Source: Ensifer sp. LC11 (GTDB lineage: Bacteria > Pseudomonadota > Alphaproteobacteria > Rhizobiales > Rhizobiaceae). From it: 52,114 bases of DNA. Below the pieces are notes generated by a model that saw only the letters and a program-made list of their open reading frames with translations, ran no database searches and had not been told where the DNA came from. The translations under genes and the position numbers were made by a program. Each line of letters opens with the position of its first letter. The first letter of the stretch is position 1. This document shows positions 8,578 to 18,258 of the stretch, in pieces. Location: the NCBI RefSeq assembly GCF_001695835.1, contig NZ_MBSO01000033.1, forward strand, positions 1-52,114. Direction: 5' to 3'.

Positions 8578-9996
8578 ATGACAAATTGGCTCCCGGACAT
8601 TCAGCAAGGTCACGGTCCGCTTTACGCGCGGATTGCCGATCAGATCGAGCACGCTATCGGCAACGGCGCCCTGCCCGTCGGTGCCAAATTGCCACCCCAG
8701 CGCAACCTCGCCTATGATATCGGCGTGACAATCGGAACGATCGGTCGCGCCTACAATATCGTGCGCGAGCGTGGGTTGGTCAGCGGAGAAGTCGGACGCG
8801 GCACCTATGTGCTTGATCATCCCGAGAGCCGCCCGCCCGAGCAGTCCGATCCGCTCACAACTTCCCTCGCCGGCACGCGACCGCTCGTGGCGCCGGCCGG
8901 CAAGCTACGGTTCGACAGCACAGCCGCGCCGGATATCGGCCAGGGCACGGTCTTGAGCGAACTGCTGAGTGAGATCAGCCAGGCGCATCATGCCGATATC
9001 GCCAGCTATGCCCGCAATTTTCCGGATCATTGGTTCGAGGCCGGCTGCCAATGGCTGGCGCGCGGCAGCTACCGGCCGAAGCCGGAAAACATCGTACCGA
9101 CCCTCGGCGCCCACGCGGCCGTCGTTGCCGTTATTGCCGCTGTCACGGCGCCCGGCGATCGCATCGCCTTCGAGACACTCACCTACTCCCAGGTCAGCCG
9201 CAGCGCCGGCCTCATCGGCCGCCGCACCACGCTGGTCGAAACGGACGCATTCGGCATGATCCCGGAGGATTTCGAGCGCGTTTGCGCCCAGCAGCATCCG
9301 AAGCTCGCCTTCCTGATGCCAAGCGCCCACAACCCGACGGTCGCGATCATGCCGCTGGCCCGTCGCCAGGCGATCGCCGACATTGCCCGCAAGTACGGCG
9401 TCTGGCTGGTCGAGGATGATCTCTACGGCGCCATGACAGGCGACCAGACGGCGCCATTGGCCGAGCTTGCGCCCGAGCGCACCTTTCTCGTCGGCGGCCT
9501 CTCGAAGTCGGTTGCCGCCGGTGTTCGGGGTGGCTGGGTCGCCTGCCCGCCGCATTTCAGCCAGCGCATCCGCATTGCCCACAAAATGGTGAGCGGCGGC
9601 CTGCCGTTCATCCTGGCGGAGCTTTGCGCCCGCCTCGTGCTCTCCGGCTCGGCGGCGATCCTGCGCGCCAAAGGCATCGAGGAGGTCCGCGCCCGCGAGG
9701 CAATGGCGCGCGAGGTGTTCGACGGCATCGAGTTCACCTCGCATCCCTGCATCCCCTTCCTCTGGATGAAATTGCCTGATCCTTGGCTGTCGGGCACCTT
9801 CAAACAGGCGGCGCTCCAGGACGGAGTGCTCGTCGATGACGAGGACGAGTTCAAGGCCGGGCGTACCGACCGCGTCTTCCACCGCATTCGCATCGGCTTC
9901 TCCTCGCCACGCGACCGCGCGGAGGTAAGGGGCGGCTTCCAGGTGCTGAAGCGACTGCTCGACAGCGGGCGCGCCGGCTATGACAGTTTCGAGTGA
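8578..9996 (+). CDS. MocR-family (GntR wHTH + aminotransferase fold) PLP-dependent regulator
   Basis: A 472-residue protein. An N-terminal GntR winged helix (about residues 12-78; PLYARIADQIEHAIGNGALP through GEVGRGTYV) is joined to a fold-type I aminotransferase domain (about 125-460). The PLP lysine is Lys310 in GGLSKSVAAGVRGGW, and SAHNPTV and VEDDLYG are standard cofactor-site segments. MocR proteins regulate genes of vitamin B6, taurine, GABA or other amine metabolism. The ligand here is not evident. The start at 8578 is the only ATG before the wHTH. It diverges from DUF1127, whose promoter it may control. Confidence 0.93.
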   Translation: MTNWLPDIQQGHGPLYARIADQIEHAIGNGALPVGAKLPPQRNLAYDIGVTIGTIGRAYNIVRERGLVSGEVGRGTYVLDHPESRPPEQSDPLTTSLAGTRPLVAPAGKLRFDSTAAPDIGQGTVLSELLSEISQAHHADIASYARNFPDHWFEAGCQWLARGSYRPKPENIVPTLGAHAAVVAVIAAVTAPGDRIAFETLTYSQVSRSAGLIGRRTTLVETDAFGMIPEDFERVCAQQHPKLAFLMPSAHNPTVAIMPLARRQAIADIARKYGVWLVEDDLYGAMTGDQTAPLAELAPERTFLVGGLSKSVAAGVRGGWVACPPHFSQRIRIAHKMVSGGLPFILAELCARLVLSGSAAILRAKGIEEVRAREAMAREVFDGIEFTSHPCIPFLWMKLPDPWLSGTFKQAALQDGVLVDDEDEFKAGRTDRVFHRIRIGFSSPRDRAEVRGGFQVLKRLLDSGRAGYDSFE

Positions 9997-10087
9997 CTAA
10001 CGAAATCGACGGGGTGACTTTCGGGCAAGGTTACGCAACATACTGTTTTAGCAGTTTTGCGCACATGATTCGCCCTAAGGATTCCGC

Positions 10088-10669
10088 ATGCCGCTATCGT
10101 CCAGCCCGGTCCGCTCACGTCACGTCGCCACCTGTCTCTTTCTTTCCGCAGTCACCTTCCCCAACGCGTCGGCTTTCTCCGCCGACGGTGTTTTCGACGA
10201 GATGCGCTTCGGCGTGACCACGTCGATCGCCGATGGGGACAAACAGGAAGATGGGGTGTTTCCGTCCTTCACCGTCTACTTCGACCCGTTCGACGCCGAT
10301 GGGGCAACCGATCTTGGCGAAAGGCTTCTGCGGCCGCGCATCCATGCGGGTGGGGCGGTGGCAACATCGTCCAGCGGGGTCAACCAGGCCTATGCCGGCC
10401 TGAGCTGGACCTTCGATATGACGAAGCGTTTCTTCGTCGAGTTCGGCGCCGGCGGCACGGTTCATGACGGTGACCTCGACAACGCTGATGGTTCCGGTCC
10501 CCAACTTGGCTGCCGATTCCTCTTCCGCGAATATGCCGCCGCCGGCTACCGCCTCGACGAGCATTGGAACGTCGCGGCAACTGTGGAACATGCTTCGCAT
10601 GCCAATCTGTGCGATGGTCCGAACAACGGCCTGACGCACGCCGGATTGGCGCTCGGCTACAAGTTCTGA
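10088..10669 (+). CDS. PagL-like lipid A 3-O-deacylase / acyloxyacyl hydrolase family outer-membrane protein
   Basis: A 193-residue protein with a probable Sec signal (about residues 1-31), alternating beta-strand pattern and a C-terminal Phe (GLALGYKF), typical of a small outer-membrane barrel. The segment VEHASHANLCDGPNNGL (about 166-182) matches the PagL signature H-x-S-(N/H)-A...N-x-G, giving His168 and Ser170. The glutamate that completes the triad in Pseudomonas PagL aligns with Thr183 here, so the catalytic set may be altered. PagL removes the 3-O acyl chain of lipid A. The family call (PF09411) is good; enzyme activity is uncertain. Confidence 0.78.
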   Translation: MPLSSSPVRSRHVATCLFLSAVTFPNASAFSADGVFDEMRFGVTTSIADGDKQEDGVFPSFTVYFDPFDADGATDLGERLLRPRIHAGGAVATSSSGVNQAYAGLSWTFDMTKRFFVEFGAGGTVHDGDLDNADGSGPQLGCRFLFREYAAAGYRLDEHWNVAATVEHASHANLCDGPNNGLTHAGLALGYKF

Positions 10670-10703
10670 CGCAGACCGCTGCACCGGCCGTCTGCAAAGC
10701 TCC

Positions 10704-10740
10704 ATACGGGCGTCAACCGCTGTTGATCGCCCGTATTTTT
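10704..10740 (+). terminator. Rho-independent terminator after the PagL-like gene
   Basis: ATACGGGCG (10704-10712) pairs with CGCCCGTAT (10728-10736), extended inward by TCAAC/GTTGA around a CGCT loop. T-run at 10736-10740. It separates this gene from purL. Confidence 0.9.
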
Positions 10741-10867
10741 CTGTCGCGCCGCGCCGCAGCATAGGCTAAAGAAGCCGCAAAGCGCCCCCTGTGTCTGTTG
10801 CGGTTCGCACGCGCCATATTCCTCCTCAAGTGGATTGCGCGCCGCCCGAAGGATTTGACGGTCGACG

Positions 10868-13099
10868 ATGACGATTTCCAACACCCGCCCCATCACCCCG
10901 GACCTCATCGCATCGCACGGGCTGAAGCCCGACGAATATGAGCGCATTCTCGGCCTGATCGGGCGCGAGCCGACCTTTACCGAACTCGGCATCTTCTCGG
11001 CGATGTGGAACGAGCACTGCTCCTACAAGTCCTCGAAGAAATGGCTGCGCACGCTGCCGACCAAGGGCCCGCGCGTCATCCAGGGTCCCGGCGAAAACGC
11101 CGGCGTGGTCGATATCGATGACGGCGATTGCGTCGTCTTCAAGATGGAGAGCCACAACCACCCGTCCTATATCGAGCCCTATCAGGGTGCTGCGACCGGT
11201 GTTGGCGGCATCCTGCGCGACGTCTTCACCATGGGCGCTCGTCCCGTTGCAGCCATGAATGCGCTGCGTTTCGGCGCCCCTGATCATCCGAAGACCCGCC
11301 ACCTGGTATCGGGCGTTGTTGCCGGCGTCGGCGGCTACGGCAATTCCTTCGGCGTCCCGACCGTTGGCGGCGAGGTCGAGTTCGACGCCCGCTACAATGG
11401 CAACATTCTCGTCAACGCCTTTGCAGCCGGCCTCGCCAAGAGCGACGCGATCTTCTACTCCAAGGCTGAAGGCGTCGGCCTGCCCGTCGTCTATCTCGGC
11501 GCTAAGACCGGCCGCGATGGTGTCGGCGGCGCGACGATGGCCTCTGCCGAATTCGACGAGTCGATCGAAGAGAAACGCCCGACCGTCCAGGTCGGCGACC
11601 CCTTCACCGAAAAGTGCCTGCTCGAAGCCTGCCTTGAGCTGATGCAGACGGGGGCCGTCATCGCCATCCAGGACATGGGGGCAGCCGGCCTCACCTGCTC
11701 GGCCGTCGAAATGGGCGCCAAAGGCGACCTCGGCATTGAGCTCAACCTCGACACCGTACCGGTGCGCGAAGAGCAGATGACCGCTTACGAAATGATGCTG
11801 TCGGAAAGCCAGGAGCGCATGCTCATGGTGCTGGAGCCCGCCAAGGAAGAAGTCGCCAAGGCGATCTTCGTCAAGTGGGGTCTCGATTTTGCGATCGTTG
11901 GCAAGACCACCGACGACCTGCGTTTCCGCATCCTGCACCAGGGCGAGGAAGTCGCAAACCTGCCGATCAAGGAACTCGGCGACGAAGCGCCGGAATATGA
12001 TCGTCCCTGGACCCCGGCCAGGACCGCAGCGCCGCTGGCAACCAACGACATCCCGTCAGCCGACGTTGCCGACGCGCTCGTCACGCTCGTCGGTTCGGCC
12101 AACAATTCGTCGCGCCGCTGGGTCTACGAGCAGTACGACACCTTGATCCAGGGCAATTCGCTGCAGCTGCCGGGCGGCGACGCCGGTGTGGTGCGCGTCG
12201 AAGGCCACGCCTCCAAGGCGCTCGCCTTCTCGTCCGACGTCACGCCGCGCTATGTCGAAGCCGACCCTTACGAAGGCGGCAAGCAGGCGGTGGCTGAATG
12301 CTGGCGCAACCTGACGGCAACCGGCGCCTTGCCGCTGGCTGCCACCGACAACCTGAACTTCGGCAATCCGGAACGCCCTGAAATCATGAGCCAGCTGGTC
12401 CATGCCATCAAGGGCATCGGCGAAGCCTGCACCGCGCTCGACTTCCCGATCGTCTCCGGCAACGTCTCGCTCTACAACGAGACCAACGGCCAGGCGATCC
12501 TGCCGACCCCGACCATCGGTGGCGTCGGCCTGATCAAGGATTGGTCGAAGATGGCGCGCATCCGCTTTGCGGCTGAAGGCGAGACCATCCTGCTTGCCGG
12601 CGCTCCTGCCGGCCTCGGCTCGCACATCGCCCAGTCGGTCTACATGCGCGACATCCACGGCCGCACCGACGGCCCGGCGCCACATGTCGATCTGGCGCAT
12701 GAGCGCAAGGTTGGCGATTTCGTTCGCGGCCTCATCGTCGATGGCCTCGCGACCGCCGTGCACGATTGCTCGTCGGGCGGCCTGGCACTCGCCGTTGCCG
12801 AGATGGCGATGGCTTCGGGCATCGGCGCAACGGTCGACGCTGTCGCTGGTCACGATCCGATCGCCACTTTCTACGGCGAAGATCAGGGCCGCTACGTCGT
12901 GACGGTTGCCGCCGGCGCGCTCGACGCGGTTGCCGCGCGCGCGAAGGCCGCCGGTGTGTCGCTGCCCGCCATCGGCAAGACAGGTGGCGCCACCGTCAAG
13001 CTCGGCGATGCCAAGGCGGTTTCGGTCGCTGACCTGCGCTCCTCGCACGAAGCCTGGTTCCCGGACTTCATGCAGGGCGACCTCGCTCCCGAAAACTAA
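10868..13099 (+). CDS. purL: FGAM synthase subunit PurL
   Basis: A 743-residue small-type PurL (the E. coli enzyme is a much larger single chain), consistent with the separate PurS and PurQ upstream. It converts FGAR, ATP and ammonia to FGAM. Visible family segments: [40 protein letters not shown] (ATP/Mg site), [22 protein letters not shown], and the second AIRS-type repeat with [10 protein letters not shown] and DCSSGGLA. It follows the terminator of the PagL-like gene and so has its own promoter within 10741-10867. It is separated from purQ by about 3.2 kb carrying unrelated genes. Confidence 0.97.
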   Translation: MTISNTRPITPDLIASHGLKPDEYERILGLIGREPTFTELGIFSAMWNEHCSYKSSKKWLRTLPTKGPRVIQGPGENAGVVDIDDGDCVVFKMESHNHPSYIEPYQGAATGVGGILRDVFTMGARPVAAMNALRFGAPDHPKTRHLVSGVVAGVGGYGNSFGVPTVGGEVEFDARYNGNILVNAFAAGLAKSDAIFYSKAEGVGLPVVYLGAKTGRDGVGGATMASAEFDESIEEKRPTVQVGDPFTEKCLLEACLELMQTGAVIAIQDMGAAGLTCSAVEMGAKGDLGIELNLDTVPVREEQMTAYEMMLSESQERMLMVLEPAKEEVAKAIFVKWGLDFAIVGKTTDDLRFRILHQGEEVANLPIKELGDEAPEYDRPWTPARTAAPLATNDIPSADVADALVTLVGSANNSSRRWVYEQYDTLIQGNSLQLPGGDAGVVRVEGHASKALAFSSDVTPRYVEADPYEGGKQAVAECWRNLTATGALPLAATDNLNFGNPERPEIMSQLVHAIKGIGEACTALDFPIVSGNVSLYNETNGQAILPTPTIGGVGLIKDWSKMARIRFAAEGETILLAGAPAGLGSHIAQSVYMRDIHGRTDGPAPHVDLAHERKVGDFVRGLIVDGLATAVHDCSSGGLALAVAEMAMASGIGATVDAVAGHDPIATFYGEDQGRYVVTVAAGALDAVAARAKAAGVSLPAIGKTGGATVKLGDAKAVSVADLRSSHEAWFPDFMQGDLAPEN

Positions 13100-13106
13100 G
13101 AAACCG

Positions 13107-13142
13107 GTGACAGGAGCCGCCGCAAGCGGCTCCTGTCACGTT
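13107..13142 (+). terminator. Strong hairpin after purL
   Basis: A 14-bp perfect stem, GTGACAGGAGCCGC (13107-13120) with GCGGCTCCTGTCAC (13126-13139), and a 5-nt loop. It lies 7 bp past the purL stop. The T-tail is poor (GTTCC), so termination may be weak or the hairpin may protect the 3' end. Confidence 0.65.
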
Positions 13143-13335
13143 CCACGCGCGCCTCCAACGGCGCTGTTTGTGGAGGCGCCGTGACGCGCCATCATTAGAT
13201 GCTTTAGCCGTCGACCGCTCTCTTCCCTCACCCAATTCAGCAATTGCGTTCCGCCCCTGAATCGTGGTTCCCTAATCTCATGGACGGCGTCGGCAGGCTG
13301 CTGACGTTGCAGAATAAAAAGGGAGTTGGCGTATC

Positions 13336-13569
13336 ATGCCCATGACACCAGGCGACATCGAAGACATGATCAAGGCGGGGATTCCCGGTGCCAAGGTCAC
13401 GATCCGCGATCTGGCCGGTGACGGCGACCACTATGCCGCCGAAGTCGTGGCCGAGGCGTTTCGCGGCAAGACCCGCGTGCAGCAGCACCAGATGGTCTAC
13501 AATGCGCTTAAGGGCAACATGGGGGGCGTTCTGCATGCCCTTGCCCTGCAGACGAGCGTGCCGGAGTAA
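13336..13569 (+). CDS. bolA: BolA family protein
   Basis: A 77-residue BolA-like protein (class II fold, alpha-beta-beta-alpha). It begins MPMTPGDIEDMIKAGIPGAK, and the helix-turn region KTRVQQHQMVYNALKGNMGGVLHALALQT carries the conserved His (residue 52) and helix of the family. BolA proteins pair with monothiol CGFS glutaredoxins to bind a shared [2Fe-2S] cluster in iron sensing and cluster trafficking. The partner grxD is encoded 386 bp downstream. The short form resembles the YrbA/IbaG subgroup. It lies 6 bp before the next small gene. Confidence 0.93.
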   Translation: MPMTPGDIEDMIKAGIPGAKVTIRDLAGDGDHYAAEVVAEAFRGKTRVQQHQMVYNALKGNMGGVLHALALQTSVPE

Positions 13570-13575
13570 GCCTGA

Positions 13576-13821
13576 ATGGCCGACCTGATCAAGGAACTCG
13601 TTAGCGGCGTTGTCGACAGTGCGCTGAAGGAAATCCTCAAGAAGACCGGCGTCAAGCGCACCTCGACCAAGCGGACGAAGCGCCGGACGCGGACAGCCTC
13701 GTCCGGCGGCGGAATTCTTGCCGATATCCTTGAGGCGGCGATCCGCAAACCGGCGAAGAAACAGGTGAGCCGGCGGAAGACTTCGGCCGCGCGCAGCAAG
13801 ACCCGCCGGCGCACGGCTTAG
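13576..13821 (+). CDS. Small basic Ser/Thr/Lys/Arg-rich protein, unknown
   Basis: An 81-residue protein starting ATG 13576, 6 bp after the bolA stop. The N-terminal 22 residues can form an amphipathic helix (MADLIKELVSGVVDSALKEI). The rest is very basic and low in complexity, with two KR/RT-rich clusters (about 27-43 and 60-81) separated by GGGILADILEAAIRKP. It looks like a nucleic-acid or membrane-surface binding protein, but I recognise no domain. Its position between bolA and grxD suggests co-transcription with bolA. The reading frame and spacing argue that it is real; the composition leaves some doubt. Confidence 0.6.
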   Translation: MADLIKELVSGVVDSALKEILKKTGVKRTSTKRTKRRTRTASSGGGILADILEAAIRKPAKKQVSRRKTSAARSKTRRRTA

Positions 13822-13955
13822 GCAGTGGTAATAAAACCACATCTTGAGGCCCATCAATATTTGTTGCGATTCGGTGGTGAAAATCACCAACATGCATGCT
13901 ATCTAAGACCCAATCGATTTCCGGCCCTTGAAGCCGGCGCAGGAAGGAAGACAAG

Positions 13956-14294
13956 ATGAGCGGAATTCACGAATTCATCGACAACGAAGTCAAGACGAAC
14001 GATGTGGTGCTCTTCATGAAGGGTACACCGCAGTTCCCGCAGTGTGGCTTCTCCGGTCAGGTGGTCCAGATTCTCGACTACATCGGCGTCGACTACAAGG
14101 GCGTCAACGTGCTCGCCGACGCAGACCTGCGCCAGGGCATCAAGGACTATTCCAACTGGCCGACGATTCCGCAGCTCTACGTCAAGGGTGAATTCGTCGG
14201 CGGTTGCGACATCGTGCGCGAGATGTTCCAGGCGGGCGAGTTGCAGTCGCATCTGGAAGCGCAGGGCATCGCCGTCAAGGGCGCTGCCGCCTGA
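13956..14294 (+). CDS. grxD: Monothiol glutaredoxin Grx4 type
   Basis: A 112-residue glutaredoxin with the single-cysteine CGFS active site (Cys30 in [16 protein letters not shown]), the [19 protein letters not shown] cis-Pro/GSH-binding segment, and a normal C-terminal helix. CGFS glutaredoxins carry [2Fe-2S] clusters with glutathione and BolA rather than acting as disulfide reductases. The start has GAAGGAAGACAAG upstream. Close linkage to bolA supports an iron-sulfur role. A clear terminator follows. Confidence 0.96.
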   Translation: MSGIHEFIDNEVKTNDVVLFMKGTPQFPQCGFSGQVVQILDYIGVDYKGVNVLADADLRQGIKDYSNWPTIPQLYVKGEFVGGCDIVREMFQAGELQSHLEAQGIAVKGAAA

Positions 14295-14325
14295 TCTAAG
14301 GACGCCTTGTCCCGATCCATTGGAG

Positions 14326-14347
14326 AAGGCGGGCAACCGCCTTTTTT
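14326..14347 (+). terminator. Rho-independent terminator after grxD
   Basis: AAGGCGG (14326-14332), GCAA loop, CCGCCTT (14337-14343), then T to 14347. Confidence 0.92.
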
Positions 14348-14771
14348 GATTCGGATATCTGTCCGGATCTCGATTTTCGTTGTCTTTCCAAGGGCTTTGC
14401 ACGTTCAATTCGCGCAAGGACCGTTCGAATGTTCTGAAAGCGTACTTCCTTCCTGAAACGCAAATTGGCGTTCGGAAGCGGAGCTTGGGGCCGAATTCCC
14501 GGCCTGTCATGAAGCAGTCGCGATCGTTCGGCATAAGCAGCCAACAGAGGTTCCCCGCCTCGGCCCTTCCGGCACGGAAACTCCCGGTCGCCGCCGATCG
14601 ACGCTTCCTTCGCTTCCTGCAGGCCCGGTCCATGCGGTGCGGCTGCCTGCCGCTCCCGCCCGAAATTCCTGTGCCGACCGGCATCACGCCAGCCGACATC
14701 CTTCTTTTCCGGAACCGTCCGGACCCAAACCTGTTTTGCTTGCGCCCACCGCGCCGCTAGGACTTTTGAAA
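14348..14771. other. Intergenic stretch upstream of the MFS pair
   Basis: 424 bp without a supportable gene. Forward and reverse open frames cross it but show no start signal or recognisable product. It presumably carries the promoter of the MFS genes. Imperfect inverted GCGT/ACGC and GGAAG/CTTCC elements around 14440-14480 are the only structure I noticed; I would not assign a function. Confidence 0.5.
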
Positions 14772-16009
14772 ATGACAAGCATGACCAACGACGACGCCCT
14801 GCCCGGCGTGACGAAATTCCAGTTCATCGCAATGATGGCCATGCTGATGGCAACCAATGCGATCTCGATCGACATCATGCTGCCCGGCCTGCAGGAAATC
14901 GGCGCGAGCCTCGGCGTGACTGACGAGAACGAGCGGCAGTATATCATCACCGCCTATCTGCTCGGCATGGGTGTGGCGCAACTGTTCTTTGGTCCGCTTT
15001 CGGACCGCTTCGGGCGCAAGGCGCCGCTGGTCGGCGGCCTTGCCCTCTATGCGGTCTGCGCGCTCGCGATTGCCGTCGTACCGAGCTTCGGCCTCATGCT
15101 GGCATTGCGTTTCATACAGGGCGCGGGAGCGGCTGCCACGCGCGTCATCACCATCTCGATCGTGCGCGATGTCTATGGCGGCCGCCAGATGGCTGAAGTC
15201 ATGTCGCTTGTCATGATGGTGTTCATGATCGTGCCGGTCGTGGCGCCCTCGATTGGCCAGCTCATCATCAGCCTTGCCGAATGGCACATGATCTTCGTCG
15301 TCGTCGCGCTTTATGCCGTGATGAACATCGCGATCGTCCTATCGAAGCTTGGCGAAACGCTTGATCCGGCCCATCGCCGCGCCTTCACGCCGGCGGTGAC
15401 CTCAACGGGTTCCGCATCGTGCTGACGAACCGGCTGTCGCTGCTCTATACCCTTGCGACCTCCGTCATCCTCGGCGCGCTCTTCGGCTTCATCAACTCGG
15501 CGCAGCAGGTGCTCGTCGGCGTCTACGACCTCGGCGTGTGGTTTCCGCTTGTGTTCGCGGCGTTCGCCAGTATGATGGCGGTCGCTTCCTTCACCAACTC
15601 CCGCCTCGTCCGCCGCTTCGGCACGCGGCCGCTGTCGCATGCGGCACTCGTCGGCTTCACGCTGGCGAGCTTCATCTGGATGTCCGCTTCGCTCTATGCG
15701 CCGCTGCCCTTCCCGGTCTTTGTGGTCCTCTATTGCGCCACGATGTTCCAGTTCGGGCTGATCGCTCCCAACTTCAATGCCATGGCCATGGAGCCGCTCG
15801 GCCATGTCGCCGGCACAGCGTCCTCGGTCCTCGGCTTTATGCAGACCATCGGCGGAAGTGTGATCGGCGCCTTCATCGGCCAGTCGTTCGACGGCACGGC
15901 CACGCCCCTTGCGACCGGTTACTTCACCGTTGCCGCCATTGGCCTCGTCTTCGTGCTCATCGCCGAACGCGGCAGGCTTTTCAAACCGCACCATCAGCCG
16001 GCCGGCTGA
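14772..16009 (+). pseudogene. Bcr/CflA-type MFS drug transporter, frameshifted
   Basis: Two consecutive frames together encode one 12-helix MFS protein. The first (from ATG 14772) covers about six helices, with GVAQLFFGPLSDRFGRKAPL (motif A) and RFIQGAGAAATRV, then runs out of frame near 15390-15404 and stops at 15425. The second frame continues with DLNGFRIVLTNRLSLL and helices 7-12 to the stop at 16009. The intact neighbour at 16065 reads through the same place (VASGFKTVLTNR), so a single-base indel is the simplest explanation. No slippery run of bases is present, so programmed frameshifting is unlikely. It could be a real inactivation, a sequencing error, or two half proteins. Family: multidrug/H+ antiport. 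Confidence 0.75.
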
Positions 16010-16037
16010 ACCTTTGGAGCCGGCCGGCCAGTCTTTT
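15997..16037 (+). terminator. Hairpin at the 3' end of the first MFS gene
   Basis: GCCGGCCGGC (15997-16006) and its copy at 16019-16028 form a 10-bp stem whose loop holds the stop codon. TCTTTTC follows at 16032-16037. Terminator-like but with a short T-run; it may only attenuate read-through into the next MFS gene. Confidence 0.55.
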
Positions 16038-16064
16038 CAAAGAGTAAATTTACGGGTTATCCCA

Positions 16065-17357
16065 ATGTCCACCATCACCAATCAATCCGAACATATCGAC
16101 GGGGTTTCCGGGGCGGAGCGCCTCAACATGGGCATCGTCGAATTCATCATCACCATCGCCGTCATGACGGCGAGTGTCGCCATCGCCATCGACAGCATGC
16201 TGCCGGCGCTGCCGGCCATCGGCCAGTCGCTGAACGTCGCCAACACCAATGATAGTCAGCTGGTGATCGGCGTCTTCTTCCTCGGATTCGGCATCTCGCA
16301 GATCTTCTTTGGCAGCCTTTCCGATGCGTTCGGCCGACGCCGCGTGCTGCTCGGCGGCCTCGCCTTCTTCACCGTGTCGATGTTTGCGGCTGCTCTTACC
16401 GAGAGCTTCGAGACCCTGCTCATCCTGCGCTTCGTCCAAGGCATCGGTGCGGCCGCAATCCGCATCACCACCATGGCGATCGTGCGCGACTGCTTCGGCG
16501 GCCGCGAGATGGCGCGGGTCATGTCCTATGTCATGATTGTCTTCATGATCGTGCCGATCGTCGCGCCCTCGATCGGGCAGCTGGTGATCCTCTATGCCAA
16601 CTGGCACTGGATCTTCATCCTGATCGGCATCATCGGCGCGATCCTGTTCATCTGGGCGTTTTCCCGCATGAAGGAGTCCCTGCCCCGCGAAGAGCGCATG
16701 CCGCTCTCCGTCGGCGCAGTCGCTTCCGGCTTCAAGACCGTTCTGACCAACCGCATCACCTGCGGCTACATGATCGGCATGACGCTCTTTACCGCTGTCA
16801 TCTGCGCATACATCGTCACGGTTCAGCAGATCTTCGGCGAGGTCTACGGCCTCGGCGACTGGTTGCCGATCGCGTTCGCCGGCACGGCGGGCGGGATCGC
16901 GGTTGCGAACTTCGCCAACGGCTACTTCGTCCGCAGCTTCGGCATGCGCCGCATCTCGCATGCGTCGATGATCGCCTTCACCCTGATCTCGATTGTCGGC
17001 TTCGTGATGTCGCTTTCGGGCACGCCCGCCTTCGTCGTCAGCTATCTGATGTTCTCGGTGCTCCTGATGTTCTTCGCTGTCATCGCGACCAACTTCACGG
17101 CGATCAGCCTCGAGCCGATGGGACACCTGGCCGGTACCGCGACGGCGATCACCGGTTTCGTCTCCACCACAGGCGGCGCCTTGATCGGCGGCGCCGTTGG
17201 CCAGCTGTTCAACGGCACGCTGCAACCACTCTTCGGCGGCTTTGCCCTCTTCGGGGGCGTGACGATTCTGGCGACGCTCTGGGCCGAGAAGGGCAAGCTT
17301 TTCACCCATCCCGGCGACAAGGACGTCACCATGGATCACGGTGGCGGCCACATGTAA
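16065..17357 (+). CDS. Bcr/CflA-family MFS multidrug efflux transporter
   Basis: A 430-residue intact major facilitator with 12 predicted helices. Start ATG 16065 is chosen because the protein then opens with a short hydrophilic tail before helix 1 (MGIVEFIITIAVMTASVAIAIDSMLPALP, the usual drug:H+ antiporter-1 entry with an Asp in helix 1). Motif A reads GSLSDAFGRRRVLLGG; RFVQGIGAAAIRIT and VPIVAPSIGQ (motif C-like) follow. The C-terminus is His/Gly-rich (DHGGGHM), possibly metal-binding. It is a tandem paralogue of the frameshifted gene just upstream. Substrate unknown. Confidence 0.9.
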   Translation: MSTITNQSEHIDGVSGAERLNMGIVEFIITIAVMTASVAIAIDSMLPALPAIGQSLNVANTNDSQLVIGVFFLGFGISQIFFGSLSDAFGRRRVLLGGLAFFTVSMFAAALTESFETLLILRFVQGIGAAAIRITTMAIVRDCFGGREMARVMSYVMIVFMIVPIVAPSIGQLVILYANWHWIFILIGIIGAILFIWAFSRMKESLPREERMPLSVGAVASGFKTVLTNRITCGYMIGMTLFTAVICAYIVTVQQIFGEVYGLGDWLPIAFAGTAGGIAVANFANGYFVRSFGMRRISHASMIAFTLISIVGFVMSLSGTPAFVVSYLMFSVLLMFFAVIATNFTAISLEPMGHLAGTATAITGFVSTTGGALIGGAVGQLFNGTLQPLFGGFALFGGVTILATLWAEKGKLFTHPGDKDVTMDHGGGHM

Positions 17358-17376
17358 CCGGCGTCAGCATGGCATG

Positions 17377-17412
17377 AAAAAGCCCGCCCGGAGCGCTCCG
17401 GGCGGGCTTTTT
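17377..17412. terminator. Perfect bidirectional terminator
   Basis: A 36-bp perfect palindrome, with AAAAAGCCCGCCCGGAGC (17377-17394) followed by its exact reverse complement. It has A- and T-runs at both ends, and sits between the convergent MFS and inositol-phosphatase-like genes. Confidence 0.93.
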
Positions 17413-17433
17413 CTTTTGGCGGAGGGAGACGGC

Positions 17434-18258
17434 TCAGACTGTGAAGACCTCGCGGCGCAGCGTCTCCCAGCTGTCCTTGTCGGTGGCAAGCAGCAGGCCG
17501 CCATTGAGGTGAGAGGGCAGATAGGGCGAGCCGTCGAAGCGCGCGGCATAGGCACCGGCTTCTTGCGAAATCAGCGTGCCGGCCAGGTGGTCCCAGGGCA
17601 TGAGCTTCTGGTACATGAGGAAGTGGATATGGCCGGCGGCAAAGATGCGATACTCGTGCGCGGCGCAACGGTAGCTGGTGGCCATGCGGACCTTGGCCAT
17701 GTTGGCCATGACTTCGCGCCGCGCTTCCTGCTTGTAGAAGCCGGTCGAAGCCCCGCCGACCATGGCCTCGAGCGGCACACCCGCGGTAACGGACAGGCGC
17801 TCCTGCGATCCATCAGGGCGGCACATCCAGGCGCCCGAACCCTTTTCCGCGATCACCCAGTCATTGCCGAGCGGATCGTAGATGATGCCGGCGACCGTCT
17901 CGCCCTTTGCAACGACGCTTGCCATGACGCCGAAGAGCGGCATGCCGGCGGCGAAGTTGAAGGTGCCGTCGATCGGATCGACGACGACGGCGAGATCGGC
18001 ATCGGCGAGCTTGTCGAGCAGCGCAGGGTCGGCTGCGACCGATTCCTCGCCGACAAAAAGCGCGCCCGGCGCGACCTCTTGGATACGCGCCTTGATCAGC
18101 CGTTCGGCTGCCTCGTCTCCCTCGGTCACGAGATCGATCGCTTCCGACTTCATCCTGACATCACCGGCATCGAGATTGCGGAAGCGCGGCAGTATTTCTT
18201 TGACCGCGGCCTCCTGCAGGAGGTTGGCAAGGCCGGCAATGTCGACGGAATGGCTCAT
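17434..18258 (-). CDS. Inositol monophosphatase family protein
   Basis: A 274-residue member of the lithium-sensitive IMPase/FBPase/CysQ superfamily. The Mg2+ site is intact: GEES (70-73), DPIDGT (94-99, with FNF following as in IMPases), and WDHLAG near residue 222. Possible substrates are inositol phosphate, 3'-phosphoadenosine 5'-phosphate or histidinol phosphate; the sequence alone does not decide. The ATG overlaps the ttcA stop by 4 bp, so the two genes are translationally coupled. A SuhB-type or CysQ-like role in RNA or sulfur metabolism would fit a partner of TtcA, but that is inference. Confidence 0.9.
   Translation of the reverse strand: MSHSVDIAGLANLLQEAAVKEILPRFRNLDAGDVRMKSEAIDLVTEGDEAAERLIKARIQEVAPGALFVGEESVAADPALLDKLADADLAVVVDPIDGTFNFAAGMPLFGVMASVVAKGETVAGIIYDPLGNDWVIAEKGSGAWMCRPDGSQERLSVTAGVPLEAMVGGASTGFYKQEARREVMANMAKVRMATSYRCAAHEYRIFAAGHIHFLMYQKLMPWDHLAGTLISQEAGAYAARFDGSPYLPSHLNGGLLLATDKDSWETLRREVFTV

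Noticed and set aside
14380-14760. 126-codon forward frame before the MFS pair
   Set aside because: Unlike a protein in composition, no ribosome site, not family-like.
15386-15404. Programmed ribosomal frameshift in the first MFS gene
   Set aside because: No slippery heptamer or stimulatory hairpin right after the break; a simple indel is more likely.
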